Shown here one piece after another: positions 1-8,089 of a stretch of DNA of 64,000 bases. The stretch covers positions 1,680,001-1,744,000 of the forward strand of contig CP065018.1 in the NCBI GenBank assembly GCA_016700415.1, in the 5' to 3' direction. Each line of letters begins with the position of its first letter. The stretch's first letter is position 1. The position numbers were made by a program, and so were the translations under genes. Under the pieces are notes generated by a model. It searched no databases. It saw only the letters and a list, made by a program, of their open reading frames with translations, and was not told the origin of the DNA. The DNA comes from Flavobacteriales bacterium. GTDB taxonomy: Bacteria > Bacteroidota > Bacteroidia > Flavobacteriales_F > PHOS-HE28.

Positions 1-1
1 C

Positions 2-505
2 GAATCCATTGTTTGGACAGGACAACCCAAGCAAGGGATCATCTTCAGGACCGCAGACGTCTTTCTTATCCCGTTTAGCCTTTTATGGTTGGGGTTCGCC
101 ATATTTTGGATGTACATGGCTGGCCAGACATCTCCAATGTTCGCATTGTTCGGTGTACCCTTTGTTCTGTTTGGTTTGTTCTTCGCGTTCGGCCGCTTCG
201 TGGTTGACTCAAAGTACAGGGAGAGCAGCGTTTACGGACTCACAGAGAATCGGATAATCATCAAGTCTGGATTGAGGAAGAAAGAAATAAGGAATATTGA
301 CCTTCATTCCTCTTCCAACTTTGTATTCACTGAGAATAACGATGGAACGGGGTCTATTGAGATTGGACCCAGGAATCCATTGGTTCATGGCGTTAGTGGT
401 CTAAACTGGATGCCTGGGGTTAAGTCCAATACCCAGCTTGAGATGATCTCCAATGTGCAAAGCGTGTACAACATGATACTTGAGCTGAAGAATAAAAAGA
501 AATAA
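2..505 (+). CDS. Membrane protein with PH-like domain, 5' truncated
   Basis: The reading frame is open from the window edge, so the true start lies to the left; the visible part is 167 residues. It opens with a W-T-G-Q-P-K-Q-G-I-I-F stretch, then two hydrophobic segments (about residues 20-40 and 45-65) separated by the short loop MAGQTSP, and a C-terminal half of about 95 residues rich in beta-type sequence. This order, two membrane helices then a small beta domain with an 'LTENRIII' strand, is typical of bacterial PH-like (bPH) membrane proteins of unknown function. Base composition is clearly lower in GC than the genes after 1.7 kb, like the macro-domain gene next to it. It ends just before an attC-like site, so it may be another integron-type cassette gene. 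Family assignment is by pattern only. Confidence 0.6.
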   Translation, partial: ESIVWTGQPKQGIIFRTADVFLIPFSLLWLGFAIFWMYMAGQTSPMFALFGVPFVLFGLFFAFGRFVVDSKYRESSVYGLTENRIIIKSGLRKKEIRNIDLHSSSNFVFTENNDGTGSIEIGPRNPLVHGVSGLNWMPGVKSNTQLEMISNVQSVYNMILELKNKKK

Positions 506-510
506 ACGTG

Positions 511-633
511 CGCTAACATGCGCTTGCCACAAGCCGCCCTCGTCCCGATGACAATTCCCGTTGAAGCGATGAACACTTCGTCCAGGAACAAGATCACGAA
601 AAGCGGCCTGCGGCAAGCGCAGGCCCGTTAGCG
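511..633 (+). repeat. attC-like site 1 (imperfect inverted repeat)
   Basis: Outer short arms CGCTAAC (511-517) and GTTAGCG (627-633) pair perfectly. Inside them TGCGCTTGCC at 519-528 continues to 537 and pairs with 603-621, with 17 of 19 positions complementary. The loop is about 65 bases. The layout (short outer RYYYAAC/GTTRRRY-like boxes, an unpaired spacer, inner arms, large loop) is that of an integron attC site; the outer boxes deviate slightly from consensus. It lies directly after the stop of the truncated gene and before the macro-domain gene. Confidence 0.6.
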
Positions 634-1675
634 GTCATGCTATGACGATACAGAATGAACAGTAGAACTAAAATAGAAATTCTTAAAGGCGACATCACAA
701 AAGTGACAGTTGACGCAATCGTAAATGCTGCGAATACTTCTCTTTTAGGTGGTGGTGGTGTAGACGGAGCAATTCATAGAGCTGGCGGACAAGCAATTTT
801 GGACGACTGTAGAAAAATAATTGCAAGACAAGGTGGATGCAAAACAGGCGAAGCGGTAATTACGACAGCTGGAAATTTGAATGCCAAATTTGTTATTCAT
901 ACTGTTGGACCTGTTTGGAATGGCGGACAAAAGAATGAGAAGTTAAAACTTGCTGACTGTTATAAAAACTCATTGCAAATTGCCGTTGACAACAACTGCA
1001 AGACAATTGCTTTTCCTTGTATCAGCACTGGCGTTTATAAATATCCAACAAACGAAGCAGCAAGAGTTTCAGTTGACACAGTTTTAGACTTTGTTAGTTC
1101 TAATCCTAACAAAGTGGAAAAAGTAATTTTCGTTTGCTTTGATGACGACAATTTCTATTTCATCAAAAGTCAACTCAACTTTAAAGTTTACACTGTTCCA
1201 TCAAAATTATATGCCGACAACGAAATAATTGGAACAGTAAATATTGGTTTAGAAGATGATGGAATGGGCGTTTTGTCAGGTCAACTTATTCCAACTAACA
1301 AATACGACAAGTATCGCGACTTCTTTCGTAAGACATTTATCGAAGACCAAGACGACAATCTCATTCGTATAAATAAATTCACTAAGGACAACAAATTCAA
1401 AGTTGTTGCAGACGATGGCACTGAATTTAAAGAACCTATTGCTGGACTTATCATTTACGACTTTGACAAAGAACCAATACAAGTTGAACTAAACGGAATT
1501 GACAACGACATATGGGGCAAATATTACAAATAATGAAAGAAGCACGAACCGCTAACAGCACCTACCCAAAAGGCGGGGTTTCGTGTTCCAAAGACAGTTT
1601 TGTGGTTAATCAAACATTAGTTTTTCAAATCAAGTTTTGTGGTAAAAGTCCCGCCCTTCGGGTAGCTGCAAAACG
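628..1675 (+). mobile_element. Putative integron gene cassette carrying a macro-domain gene
   Basis: Taking the attC cleavage point as G^TT in the GTTRRRY box, the segment between the two attC-like sites is a 1048-bp unit made of one promoterless-looking gene and its downstream attC-like site, the standard cassette format. GC content is much lower than the flanking chromosome, and ordinary GC-rich chromosomal genes resume right after 1681. No integrase gene is visible, so this would be a cassette without its integrase (CALIN-like), or the edge of an array continuing to the left of the window. The structure is seen in the sequence; mobility is inferred. Confidence 0.55.
655..1533 (+). CDS. Macro-domain protein (ADP-ribose binding/hydrolase type) with C-terminal extension
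   Basis: Residues 1 to about 175 form a macro domain of the YmdB/MacroD kind: IVNAANTSLLGGGGVDGAIH (residues 22-41) with the ADP-ribose-binding Asn-Ala-Ala-Asn and glycine loop, and CISTGVYKYP at 122-131, the second phosphate loop. Such proteins remove ADP-ribose from proteins or deacetylate O-acetyl-ADP-ribose. Residues ~185-292 are an additional charged domain that I do not recognise and that the usual 170-190-residue enzymes lack. The gene stands alone between two attC-like sites. Its codon use is AT-rich (many AAA, AAT, ATT codons), unlike the chromosomal genes after 1.7 kb, which points to horizontal transfer. A role in NAD/ADP-ribose defence or toxin reversal is possible but is inference. 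Confidence 0.88.
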   Translation: MNSRTKIEILKGDITKVTVDAIVNAANTSLLGGGGVDGAIHRAGGQAILDDCRKIIARQGGCKTGEAVITTAGNLNAKFVIHTVGPVWNGGQKNEKLKLADCYKNSLQIAVDNNCKTIAFPCISTGVYKYPTNEAARVSVDTVLDFVSSNPNKVEKVIFVCFDDDNFYFIKSQLNFKVYTVPSKLYADNEIIGTVNIGLEDDGMGVLSGQLIPTNKYDKYRDFFRKTFIEDQDDNLIRINKFTKDNKFKVVADDGTEFKEPIAGLIIYDFDKEPIQVELNGIDNDIWGKYYK

Positions 1676-1681
1676 TTAGGC
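1550..1681 (+). repeat. attC-like site 2 (imperfect inverted repeat)
   Basis: Outer box CGCTAAC (1550-1556) opposes GTTAGGC (1675-1681), the latter an exact match to the attC consensus GTTRRRY. Inner arms GCACCTACCC plus AAAAGGCGGG (1558-1577) pair with the strand running to GTAGCTGC (1649-1669), with about 17 of 20 positions complementary. The loop is about 70 bases and AT-rich. Inner arm sequence differs from site 1 while the architecture is the same, which is how attC sites behave: structure is kept and stem sequence varies. Confidence 0.65.
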
Positions 1682-1747
1682 TTGCGAAGGCCTATGCGCG
1701 AGTGGCCATCCTCCCGTGCCCTCCGGCCCGGATCCAATGCCGAACGC

Positions 1748-2875
1748 TCAACCCAGCTTCAGCACCTGTTCAAGGCTCTTCCAAAGCCCTTCCGCCGTGC
1801 GGCCCCACGTGTAGCGTTGTGCTCGTTCGAGGCCCGCTTCGGCGAGCTTGGCGCACAGGGGGGGATCGTCCCACAGGCGGGCCATGGCCTCCGCAATGCT
1901 TTCCACCTTGAACGGATCGCAGTAGATGGCAGCGTCACCGGCCACCTCGGGCAGGCTGGTGGCATCGGCGGCGATCACCGGCACGCCGCACTTCATCGCT
2001 TCCGCCACGGGGATGCCGAAGCCCTCGAAATAGGACACGAAGACAAGCGCCAGCGCGTCCGCCAAGGTCTTGTGCAGTTCGGTCTGCTCCAGCCTGCCGG
2101 TGAAGACCACCTTGTCCGTGTGGCGCATCGTTTTCCAAGCGGCCTTCATGCGCTCGTCCCACCAGAAGGCTTCGCCCACGATCACCAGGCGGGCGTCGTT
2201 CCGCGTTCCCGCGAAGCGGTCGAACGCCTCCAGCAAGCGCGCGATGTTCTTCCGCGGATGCAGCGAACCGACGCAGACGAAATACGGCAGGCCGCCGGTG
2301 AGCCGCTTGCGGGCGCTGCCCTTCTCCCCTTCCGCCAGCGGCGCAAAGACGGAACCGATGCCGTTGTAGACCACATCGATCTTCTCCGGCGGGATGCCGT
2401 AGGTCTTCACGATGTCCTGCTTGGAGAATTCCGAAACGGTGACGATGCGGGCGGCTTTCTTCGCGAAGCGCGGAAAGCGGTTGCGGTAGTAGCGGCTGTA
2501 TGCGGGCGGGAGGTCCTTGGGGAAATGCTCGAAGTTGAGGTCGTGGATCACGGGGAGCTGGGGAACGTCCGTGCGGAGGCTGAGGTATCCGTCCGGCGAG
2601 AGAAAGGCATCGGCGCGGTGTTTGCGCAGGGCGCGTGGCAGTACGCCGTCGAACCAGATGCGGTAGAGGATGGGATGGCGCGTGGGCGGCGGGATCACCA
2701 CGGGCGTCACGTTCGGGCCATGGACGAACTGCCCGGCATAGGGTCGATCAAAGAAGTAGATGAACTCGTGCTCCGGATGCGCGGCGGTGATGCGCTGAAG
2801 CGATTCATGCGCGAACCAACCGATGCCTTCGAGCTTTCCGGGAAGGAGAAGGCGGGTGTTTACGGCGATGCGCAT
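1748..2875 (-). CDS. Glycosyltransferase family 4 protein
   Basis: A 375-residue GT-B enzyme that would transfer a sugar from a nucleotide-sugar donor in the cytoplasm. Signs are the N-terminal MRIAVNTRLL start of the first Rossmann fold, the fold-2 opening YFVCVGSLHPRKNIARLLEAF-type segment (residues 198-219) with the RKN donor-binding lysine, and the EX7E motif E284...E292 in EGFGIPVAE followed by CGVPVIA. Length is normal for the family. It is transcribed divergently from the flippase gene and borders a polysaccharide locus, so assembly of O-antigen or exopolysaccharide is its likely role; the sugar cannot be told. Its promoter should lie in 2876-2950, before the repeat-rich gap. Confidence 0.92.
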   Translation of the reverse strand: MRIAVNTRLLLPGKLEGIGWFAHESLQRITAAHPEHEFIYFFDRPYAGQFVHGPNVTPVVIPPPTRHPILYRIWFDGVLPRALRKHRADAFLSPDGYLSLRTDVPQLPVIHDLNFEHFPKDLPPAYSRYYRNRFPRFAKKAARIVTVSEFSKQDIVKTYGIPPEKIDVVYNGIGSVFAPLAEGEKGSARKRLTGGLPYFVCVGSLHPRKNIARLLEAFDRFAGTRNDARLVIVGEAFWWDERMKAAWKTMRHTDKVVFTGRLEQTELHKTLADALALVFVSYFEGFGIPVAEAMKCGVPVIAADATSLPEVAGDAAIYCDPFKVESIAEAMARLWDDPPLCAKLAEAGLERAQRYTWGRTAEGLWKSLEQVLKLG

Positions 2876-2948
2876 GGCGGAAGGGGTAAATGGGGAAAGA
2901 GTTGCAGTTTAGTGTGAGCCGGGAATCCGAGTCCCGAGGCGGATCAGT

Positions 2949-3115
2949 TGTCAGGTCAGTTTGCAGTTGTCGGTCGGGCGCGCAGTTCCGTGCGTTGTGG
3001 CGATCAGTTGCTGCAGTTTCTCAGGTCGGGCGCGAAGTTCCTCTGTGGCGGCCAGCCTGCAGAACTTAACCTCCGTCGGCAGCCGGTCGCAGCCTGACAA
3101 CTGACAACTCACAAA
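2949..3115. repeat. Low-complexity intergenic repeat modules (CAGTTGTC / TGACAACT type)
   Basis: The gap between the divergent glycosyltransferase and flippase genes contains CAGTTGTC modules near the left side (2946-2975) and the reverse-oriented CTGACAACTGACAACTC at about 3094-3110. The latter is preceded by GGCAGCCGGTCGCAGC, and both parts recur in the opposite orientation at 11069-11119. No coding sequence is evident in the 270-base gap. Confidence 0.6.
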
Positions 3116-3146
3116 CTCCCAACCTTTAAGCACCTTTCGGCCTTCC

Positions 3147-4595
3147 ATGCAACGCAAATTCCTCACCAACCTCGCCCTCGTGCTGGCGCTGAACCTGTTG
3201 GTGAAGCCGTTCTACATCTTCGGGATCGATGCGGAGGTGCAGGTACGTGCGGGCACTGCGGCCTATGGCGGCTACGCGGCGTTGCTTAGCCTGAGCTTTT
3301 TGCTGAACATCCTGCTGGACCTCGGTATCACCAACTGGAACACGAGGAACATCGCGCAGCACACGCACTTGATGCGCAAGCACGTGAGCGGCATCGTGGC
3401 GGCGCGTTCGTTGCTGGCGGTGCTTTATTCGGTGGGCATCTTCGCGGCGGCTTGGCTGCTGGGCTATCGCGGCGGGCAGTTGGAGCTATTGGGCATTCTG
3501 GTGTTGAACCAAGTGCTGGTTTCCACCATCCTCTATCTGCGTTCGAACATCGCGGGTTCACAGCGCTTTGCGCAGGACAGTCTGCTCTCGGTGCTGGACC
3601 GCGTGCTGCTGATCGGCATCTGTGCTTGGCTGCTCTGGGGCCGCGTCTACTCGGGTCCCTTCCCGATCGAATGGTTCGCTTGGGCGCAGACGGCGGCATA
3701 CGGCACCACCGCTGTGATCGCCTTGGTGCTGGTGGCGCGCCGCGCAGGCGGGTTGCGCCCCCGCTGGGACCCCGTCTTCACCTACAGCATCTTGCGGCAA
3801 AGCTTTCCCTTCGCCTTGCTGGTGCTGCTGATGAGCTTCTATTACCGCACCGATTCGGTGATGCTGGAGCGAATGCTGCCGGACGGCGACCTGCAAGCGG
3901 GCATCTATGCGCAGGGCTTCCGCTTCTTCGAGGCGTTCAACATGCTGGGCTTCCTCTTCGCCGGGCTGCTGCTGCCCATGTATAGCCGCATGCTGAAGAA
4001 CAAGGATGACGTGGGTCCGCTGACGGGCTTGGCATTGCGCTTGGTGCTGGCGGGCACACTGGCCGTGGCAGTTATCGGCAGCTTCTACGCGAAGGAAGTG
4101 ATGGACCTGCGTTACCACGAGCACACATCGGAATCCGCGCCGGCCTTCGCGGTGCTGATCTGGTGCTTTGTGGGGGTGTGCATCACCTACATCTTCGGCA
4201 CTTTGCTCACTGCCAGCGGCGACCTGAAAACCTTGAACAAGCTGGCCGCCGGGGGCATGGTGCTGAACATCGGCCTCAACCTGCTGCTGATCCCGAAAGG
4301 GCATGCGCTGGGTGCGGCATGGGCCAGCCTGATCACGCAAGGGGCGATGGCGATAGCGCAGATGGTGGTCGCGGCGAGGCGGTATGCACTGCATGTGAAG
4401 CTGCGGGATGTCCTCGGCCTCACCGGCTATTTGGTGCTGCTTCTGGTGGCCGCCTGGGGACTCGGGGCGGCCGGATCCACCTTCGTGATCGCCTTGCCCG
4501 TACTGGCGGGAACGGCGGCCATCGGGGCGTTGGCCAGCGGTCTGTTGCCTGTACGAAGTGTGCGTTCGGCACTTCTTCCGCGAAAGGAGGGCTGA
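3147..4595 (+). CDS. Polysaccharide flippase, Wzx/MATE-like
   Basis: A 482-residue integral inner-membrane protein with about 12-14 hydrophobic helices spread evenly along its length, and the RNFLTNLALVLALNLLVKP-type N-terminus and internal ASGDLKTLNKLAAGGMVLNI segment seen in polysaccharide biosynthesis proteins of the Wzx/MOP superfamily. Such proteins flip lipid-linked oligosaccharides from the cytoplasmic to the periplasmic face. It is followed after 40 bases by two Wzz-like genes and a Wzy-like polymerase on the same strand, which supports a Wzx/Wzy-type export route. Start chosen at ATG 3147, the first start of the long frame and after the repeat-filled gap. Confidence 0.88.
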   Translation: MQRKFLTNLALVLALNLLVKPFYIFGIDAEVQVRAGTAAYGGYAALLSLSFLLNILLDLGITNWNTRNIAQHTHLMRKHVSGIVAARSLLAVLYSVGIFAAAWLLGYRGGQLELLGILVLNQVLVSTILYLRSNIAGSQRFAQDSLLSVLDRVLLIGICAWLLWGRVYSGPFPIEWFAWAQTAAYGTTAVIALVLVARRAGGLRPRWDPVFTYSILRQSFPFALLVLLMSFYYRTDSVMLERMLPDGDLQAGIYAQGFRFFEAFNMLGFLFAGLLLPMYSRMLKNKDDVGPLTGLALRLVLAGTLAVAVIGSFYAKEVMDLRYHEHTSESAPAFAVLIWCFVGVCITYIFGTLLTASGDLKTLNKLAAGGMVLNIGLNLLLIPKGHALGAAWASLITQGAMAIAQMVVAARRYALHVKLRDVLGLTGYLVLLLVAAWGLGAAGSTFVIALPVLAGTAAIGALASGLLPVRSVRSALLPRKEG

Positions 4596-4635
4596 ACCGC
4601 CTACTTTAGCCGACCTTTTTCAACAGGGAGAGAAC

Positions 4636-5655
4636 ATGGCTGACGGACCGGATCAGGAAGGCGACAACGCGTTCGACCTGACGATATTCCTCTGGCATCG
4701 GCGGCGCTTCATCCTAGGCATGGCGCTGTTGGGCTTGCTGGGCGGCATCGTCGCCACGCTGGCCATTCCCGCTCGCTATCGCAGCGAGGTCATCCTTTTC
4801 CCGGCCATCACGAACAGCGTTTCCAAGGCCCTGTTAAGCGAGCAATCCACCGGGCGGGACGACATTCTGGCGCTGGGGGACGAGGAAGACGCCGAGCAAT
4901 TGCTGCAGATCCTGAACTCGGACCAGGTCCGGGACCGCACCGCTGCCCGCTTCGACCTGCTCAAAGTTTACAAGATCGACCCGGACGGTAAGCACAAGAA
5001 CTCGGAGCTGCGGGACGCTTATGAAAGCCATGTGAAGTTCGAGTACACCAAATTCGGCAGCGTACGGGTGGAAGTGTTGGACACGGACCCGCAACGGGCT
5101 GCGGACATGGCCAACTTCATGAGCGCCCAAGTGGACAGCGTGTGGAACGAGATGGCGCACGAACGCGCGTTGAAGGGCTACCGGATCGTGAAGGACGGCG
5201 TGGTCGCGTTGGAAGCAGAGATCAAGCAGTTGGGCGACAGCATGGAAGTGCTCCGCTCCTTGGGCGTGCAGGACTATCACACCCAAGCGGAGCGCTACAA
5301 TGAATACCTTGGTGCGGCCATTGTAAAGGGCGATCAGCGGGCGATCGATGAATTCGAAAAGCGTTTCAAAGTGCTGGCGCAATACGGCGGGGCTTATGTC
5401 AACCTACAGGACATGCAGTTCAACGAAGTGAAGCGACTGAGCGCACTACGGATGAAGCTGGAACAGGCCAAGGCCGACCGGGACAGCGACCTGCCGCATA
5501 AATTCACGGTGAACAACGCATTCCCGGCGGACCGGAAGAGCTGGCCGATCTGGTGGTTGGTGGTCTCTGCCAGCGCCATCAGTGCCTTGATCTTGGCGTT
5601 GCTTTTGGTGATGGCCCAGGAAAACATACGCAAAATCAGAAGGATCCATGGATGA
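4636..5655 (+). CDS. Wzz-like chain-length determinant protein 1
   Basis: A 339-residue inner-membrane protein with a transmembrane helix near residues 25-43, a long charged, helical periplasmic middle, and a second helix near the C-terminus (WWLVVSASAISALILALLL). This two-helix layout with a coiled-coil periplasmic region is that of Wzz polysaccharide co-polymerases, which set sugar chain length with a Wzy polymerase. ATG 4636 is preferred over a GTG at 4558 because it follows a GGGAGAG ribosome-binding-like stretch and does not overlap the flippase gene; a TACTTTAG box (4602-4609) lies just upstream. It overlaps the next gene by 8 bases. No tyrosine-kinase domain is present. Confidence 0.85.
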   Translation: MADGPDQEGDNAFDLTIFLWHRRRFILGMALLGLLGGIVATLAIPARYRSEVILFPAITNSVSKALLSEQSTGRDDILALGDEEDAEQLLQILNSDQVRDRTAARFDLLKVYKIDPDGKHKNSELRDAYESHVKFEYTKFGSVRVEVLDTDPQRAADMANFMSAQVDSVWNEMAHERALKGYRIVKDGVVALEAEIKQLGDSMEVLRSLGVQDYHTQAERYNEYLGAAIVKGDQRAIDEFEKRFKVLAQYGGAYVNLQDMQFNEVKRLSALRMKLEQAKADRDSDLPHKFTVNNAFPADRKSWPIWWLVVSASAISALILALLLVMAQENIRKIRRIHG

Positions 5656-6616
5656 TCGGATGACTTTCACGCGCTCCTACTCGGTCGTGAGCCGGTATTG
5701 GCGCCTCTTTGTCGGAGTGGGCCTGGCGGCATTCGTGCTTTCCGCCGTGTTCAGCGGCTCCCGATTCCTCAAGCCGCGGTTTAAGTCGCAAGCCGTGGTC
5801 TATCCGGTGAACTTGAACAGCTATTCCATCGAGTCACGCGCGGACCAGCTACTGCAGCTTCTGGAGAGCAACAGCATCCGGGACAGCATCATCCACCGGT
5901 TCGACCTGCTGGCGCACTATGAGATGGACACCATTGGCAAAGGCGGTCGCGCTGCGCTTTACAACATGTACAAGGAGCGGGTCACCATTGAAAAGACGCG
6001 TTACGAGAGCGTGGAGATCAGTGTGGTGGACGAAGACCCCGTGCTGGCCCGCGACCTGGTGGAGGAGATCCTGGCCCAGACGGACCTGCTGGCACGCAAC
6101 CTTCAGCGCAAGAACTCGCGTGAACTGCTGATCATCATCCAGGACGGCATGGCGAATACACGGCAGCGGCTGGACAGCGTGGAGAACCGAATGAACGAAT
6201 TGCGCCGGAACCATGGCCTCTTGGATTATTACACGCAGACCAAGGAGCTCACCAAAGGATACATGAAGGCGATCACCGGCGGTGGGACCAAGGCCCACAG
6301 GGAGGAGATCGAAAGTATGCTGAGATCATTGGAAAAAAGCGGTGGCGAGTACCACCAACTCTCCGACTTGGACAACATGTTGATCCAGGAATACGGTAAA
6401 AAGCAAACCGAGGAACGCCAAGCTTTGATGGACGTGAGCAAGGTGCTGACTTATACGAACGTGGTGGTCTATCCGGAAGTATCGGACAAAAAGGTGTATC
6501 CCATCCGCTGGCTGATCGTGTTCGTGTCCACGGCCATGGCCATGCTGCTCTGCTACATCCTGGTATTCCTGCGCGATCGGTCGACCAGAGCCCCCGTGCC
6601 CGCCGAACGCGGCTGA
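5648..6616 (+). CDS. Wzz-like chain-length determinant protein 2
   Basis: A 322-residue protein of the same architecture as its upstream neighbour: transmembrane helix at about residues 18-36, helical periplasmic region, then the proline-bearing VVVYPEVSDKKVYPIRW stretch directly before the second helix, as in Wzz family proteins. The two share the local 'QLLQLLESNSIRD'/'QLLQILNSDQVRD' block near residue 60-75, so they are ancient paralogues. It overlaps the first gene by 8 bases and is 3 bases from the polymerase gene, so the three are probably translationally coupled. Having two co-polymerases side by side suggests a hetero-oligomer or two length modes (inference). Confidence 0.85.
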   Translation: MDDRMTFTRSYSVVSRYWRLFVGVGLAAFVLSAVFSGSRFLKPRFKSQAVVYPVNLNSYSIESRADQLLQLLESNSIRDSIIHRFDLLAHYEMDTIGKGGRAALYNMYKERVTIEKTRYESVEISVVDEDPVLARDLVEEILAQTDLLARNLQRKNSRELLIIIQDGMANTRQRLDSVENRMNELRRNHGLLDYYTQTKELTKGYMKAITGGGTKAHREEIESMLRSLEKSGGEYHQLSDLDNMLIQEYGKKQTEERQALMDVSKVLTYTNVVVYPEVSDKKVYPIRWLIVFVSTAMAMLLCYILVFLRDRSTRAPVPAERG

Positions 6617-6619
6617 CCC

Positions 6620-8089
6620 ATGGTGCGTGCGCTCAAGAGCTGGTGGATACCCGCGGTGTGCGTGGTGTTCGTGCTGTTCAACGCCGCCCTCACCATCCAT
6701 GAGGTCTATTGGCTGAACCTGCTGCCGGCCGTGCTCTTGGCAGGCTGGGCGGTGGTGACCGCAGCGGATAAGGTCCTGCTCTTCATCGTCTTCGCCACAC
6801 CGCTGTCCATCAACCTGGAGGAGCTGGATCTGGGCGGCATCGGCGTCGCACTGCCCACCGAACCTTTGATGGTGGTGCTGATGCTGCTTTTCCTGTTGAG
6901 GTTGACCTTGGAGAAAGGCACATTGGACCCCAAGGTCTGGCGGCATCCCGTTACCATCGTCATTATCGCACAGCTGATCTGGATGGCCATTTGCGTGCTG
7001 CCGAGCAGCATGCCGATCGTTTCGCTCAAATACCTCACCGCCCGGCTCTGGTTCGTATGCACCATGTACTTCATGGCCACACGCCTGTTCCGGGATCCCC
7101 GCAACATCCACCGTTTTTTCTGGCTGTTCCTGTCGGGTCTGGCGATCGTGGTGGGCTATACCTTGATCCACCATGCCCAGTTCGACTTTGCCGAGGATCC
7201 GGCCCACTGGGTGATGTCGCCTTTCTTCAAGGACCACACGAGCTACGGGGCCATCATCGCATTCTGCCTGCCCTTCGCGATAACGGCTATTTCCATGCCC
7301 GGTTATTCCCGGAGCCGCCGGGGCATGGCCGTATTCCTGCTGGCCCTGTTGGTCACCGGGATCCTGTTCTCCTATACGCGTGCGGCATGGGTAGGTGTGG
7401 CAGGTGCGCTGGGCGTCTTCATCGTGATGCGGTTGCGCATACCGGCCTGGACCATCGGGGTGGTGCTGCTGGTGGCGGGCATCACGGCGATCGCGAACAT
7501 GGACCGGATCACCATCGCTTTGGAGCGTAACCGCACGGAGAGCAATGACGACTTGGCCAAGCACGTCAGCTCCATCAGCAACATCCGCTCGGACGCAAGC
7601 AATCTGGAGCGCATAAACCGCTGGAATTCCGCCCTGCAGATGTTCGATGAACGGCCGTTGACCGGCTGGGGCCCGGGCACCTACATGTTCCAGTACGCGC
7701 CGTTCCAAGCTGCACGGGACCGCACCATCATCAGCACCAACTTCGGCCTGAACGGAAATTCACACAGCGAATACCTAGGCCCATTGGCCGAACAGGGATT
7801 GCTTGGGATGCTGCTCGTGATCGCGCTCATCGGGGTGATCACCTGGACCGCGGTACGGCTCTGGTCAAGGCTTCCGAACGGCGTGGACCGCATGCTCATA
7901 GGCGCGGCGTTCCTTGGGTTGGTGACTTATTTCATCCACGGCGTCCTGAACAACTATTTGGACCTGGACAAGGCGAGCGTGCCCTTCTGGGGCTTCACGG
8001 CGATGATCGTGGTGCTGGACTTGAAGCACCAAGCCTCCTCCGGCGATCACGGGAACCGGCAGGTGAGCAAGGCTATATCGTCCAAGTAG
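6620..8089 (+). CDS. O-antigen polymerase/ligase family protein (Wzy/WaaL-like)
   Basis: A 489-residue polytopic inner-membrane protein with about 11-12 helices. The Wzy_C/O-antigen ligase region shows YTRAAWVGVAGALGVF (middle), then a large periplasmic loop with GWGPGTYMFQY and NSHSEYLGPLAEQGLLGM, the usual order in these enzymes. It would join lipid-linked repeat units into a polymer, or ligate polymer to an acceptor; the two activities cannot be separated by sequence alone. It is the last gene of the flippase-Wzz-Wzz-polymerase operon. Its 3' end overlaps the convergent phosphatase gene by 43 bases. Confidence 0.88.
   Translation: MVRALKSWWIPAVCVVFVLFNAALTIHEVYWLNLLPAVLLAGWAVVTAADKVLLFIVFATPLSINLEELDLGGIGVALPTEPLMVVLMLLFLLRLTLEKGTLDPKVWRHPVTIVIIAQLIWMAICVLPSSMPIVSLKYLTARLWFVCTMYFMATRLFRDPRNIHRFFWLFLSGLAIVVGYTLIHHAQFDFAEDPAHWVMSPFFKDHTSYGAIIAFCLPFAITAISMPGYSRSRRGMAVFLLALLVTGILFSYTRAAWVGVAGALGVFIVMRLRIPAWTIGVVLLVAGITAIANMDRITIALERNRTESNDDLAKHVSSISNIRSDASNLERINRWNSALQMFDERPLTGWGPGTYMFQYAPFQAARDRTIISTNFGLNGNSHSEYLGPLAEQGLLGMLLVIALIGVITWTAVRLWSRLPNGVDRMLIGAAFLGLVTYFIHGVLNNYLDLDKASVPFWGFTAMIVVLDLKHQASSGDHGNRQVSKAISSK

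Noticed and set aside
385..616. Two short minus-strand frames across attC-like site 1
   Set aside because: They run through the inverted repeat and loop and have no family resemblance.
1682..2917. Long plus-strand reading frame (411 codons) over the glycosyltransferase gene
   Set aside because: It is antisense to a clear GT4 enzyme with intact motifs; its translation is Arg/Ala/Gly/His-rich without family features, as expected from GC-rich codon third positions.
6326..7708. 460-codon minus-strand frame across the Wzz and polymerase genes
   Set aside because: Gln/His/Arg-rich shadow translation spanning two real genes on the other strand; no start context, no motif.
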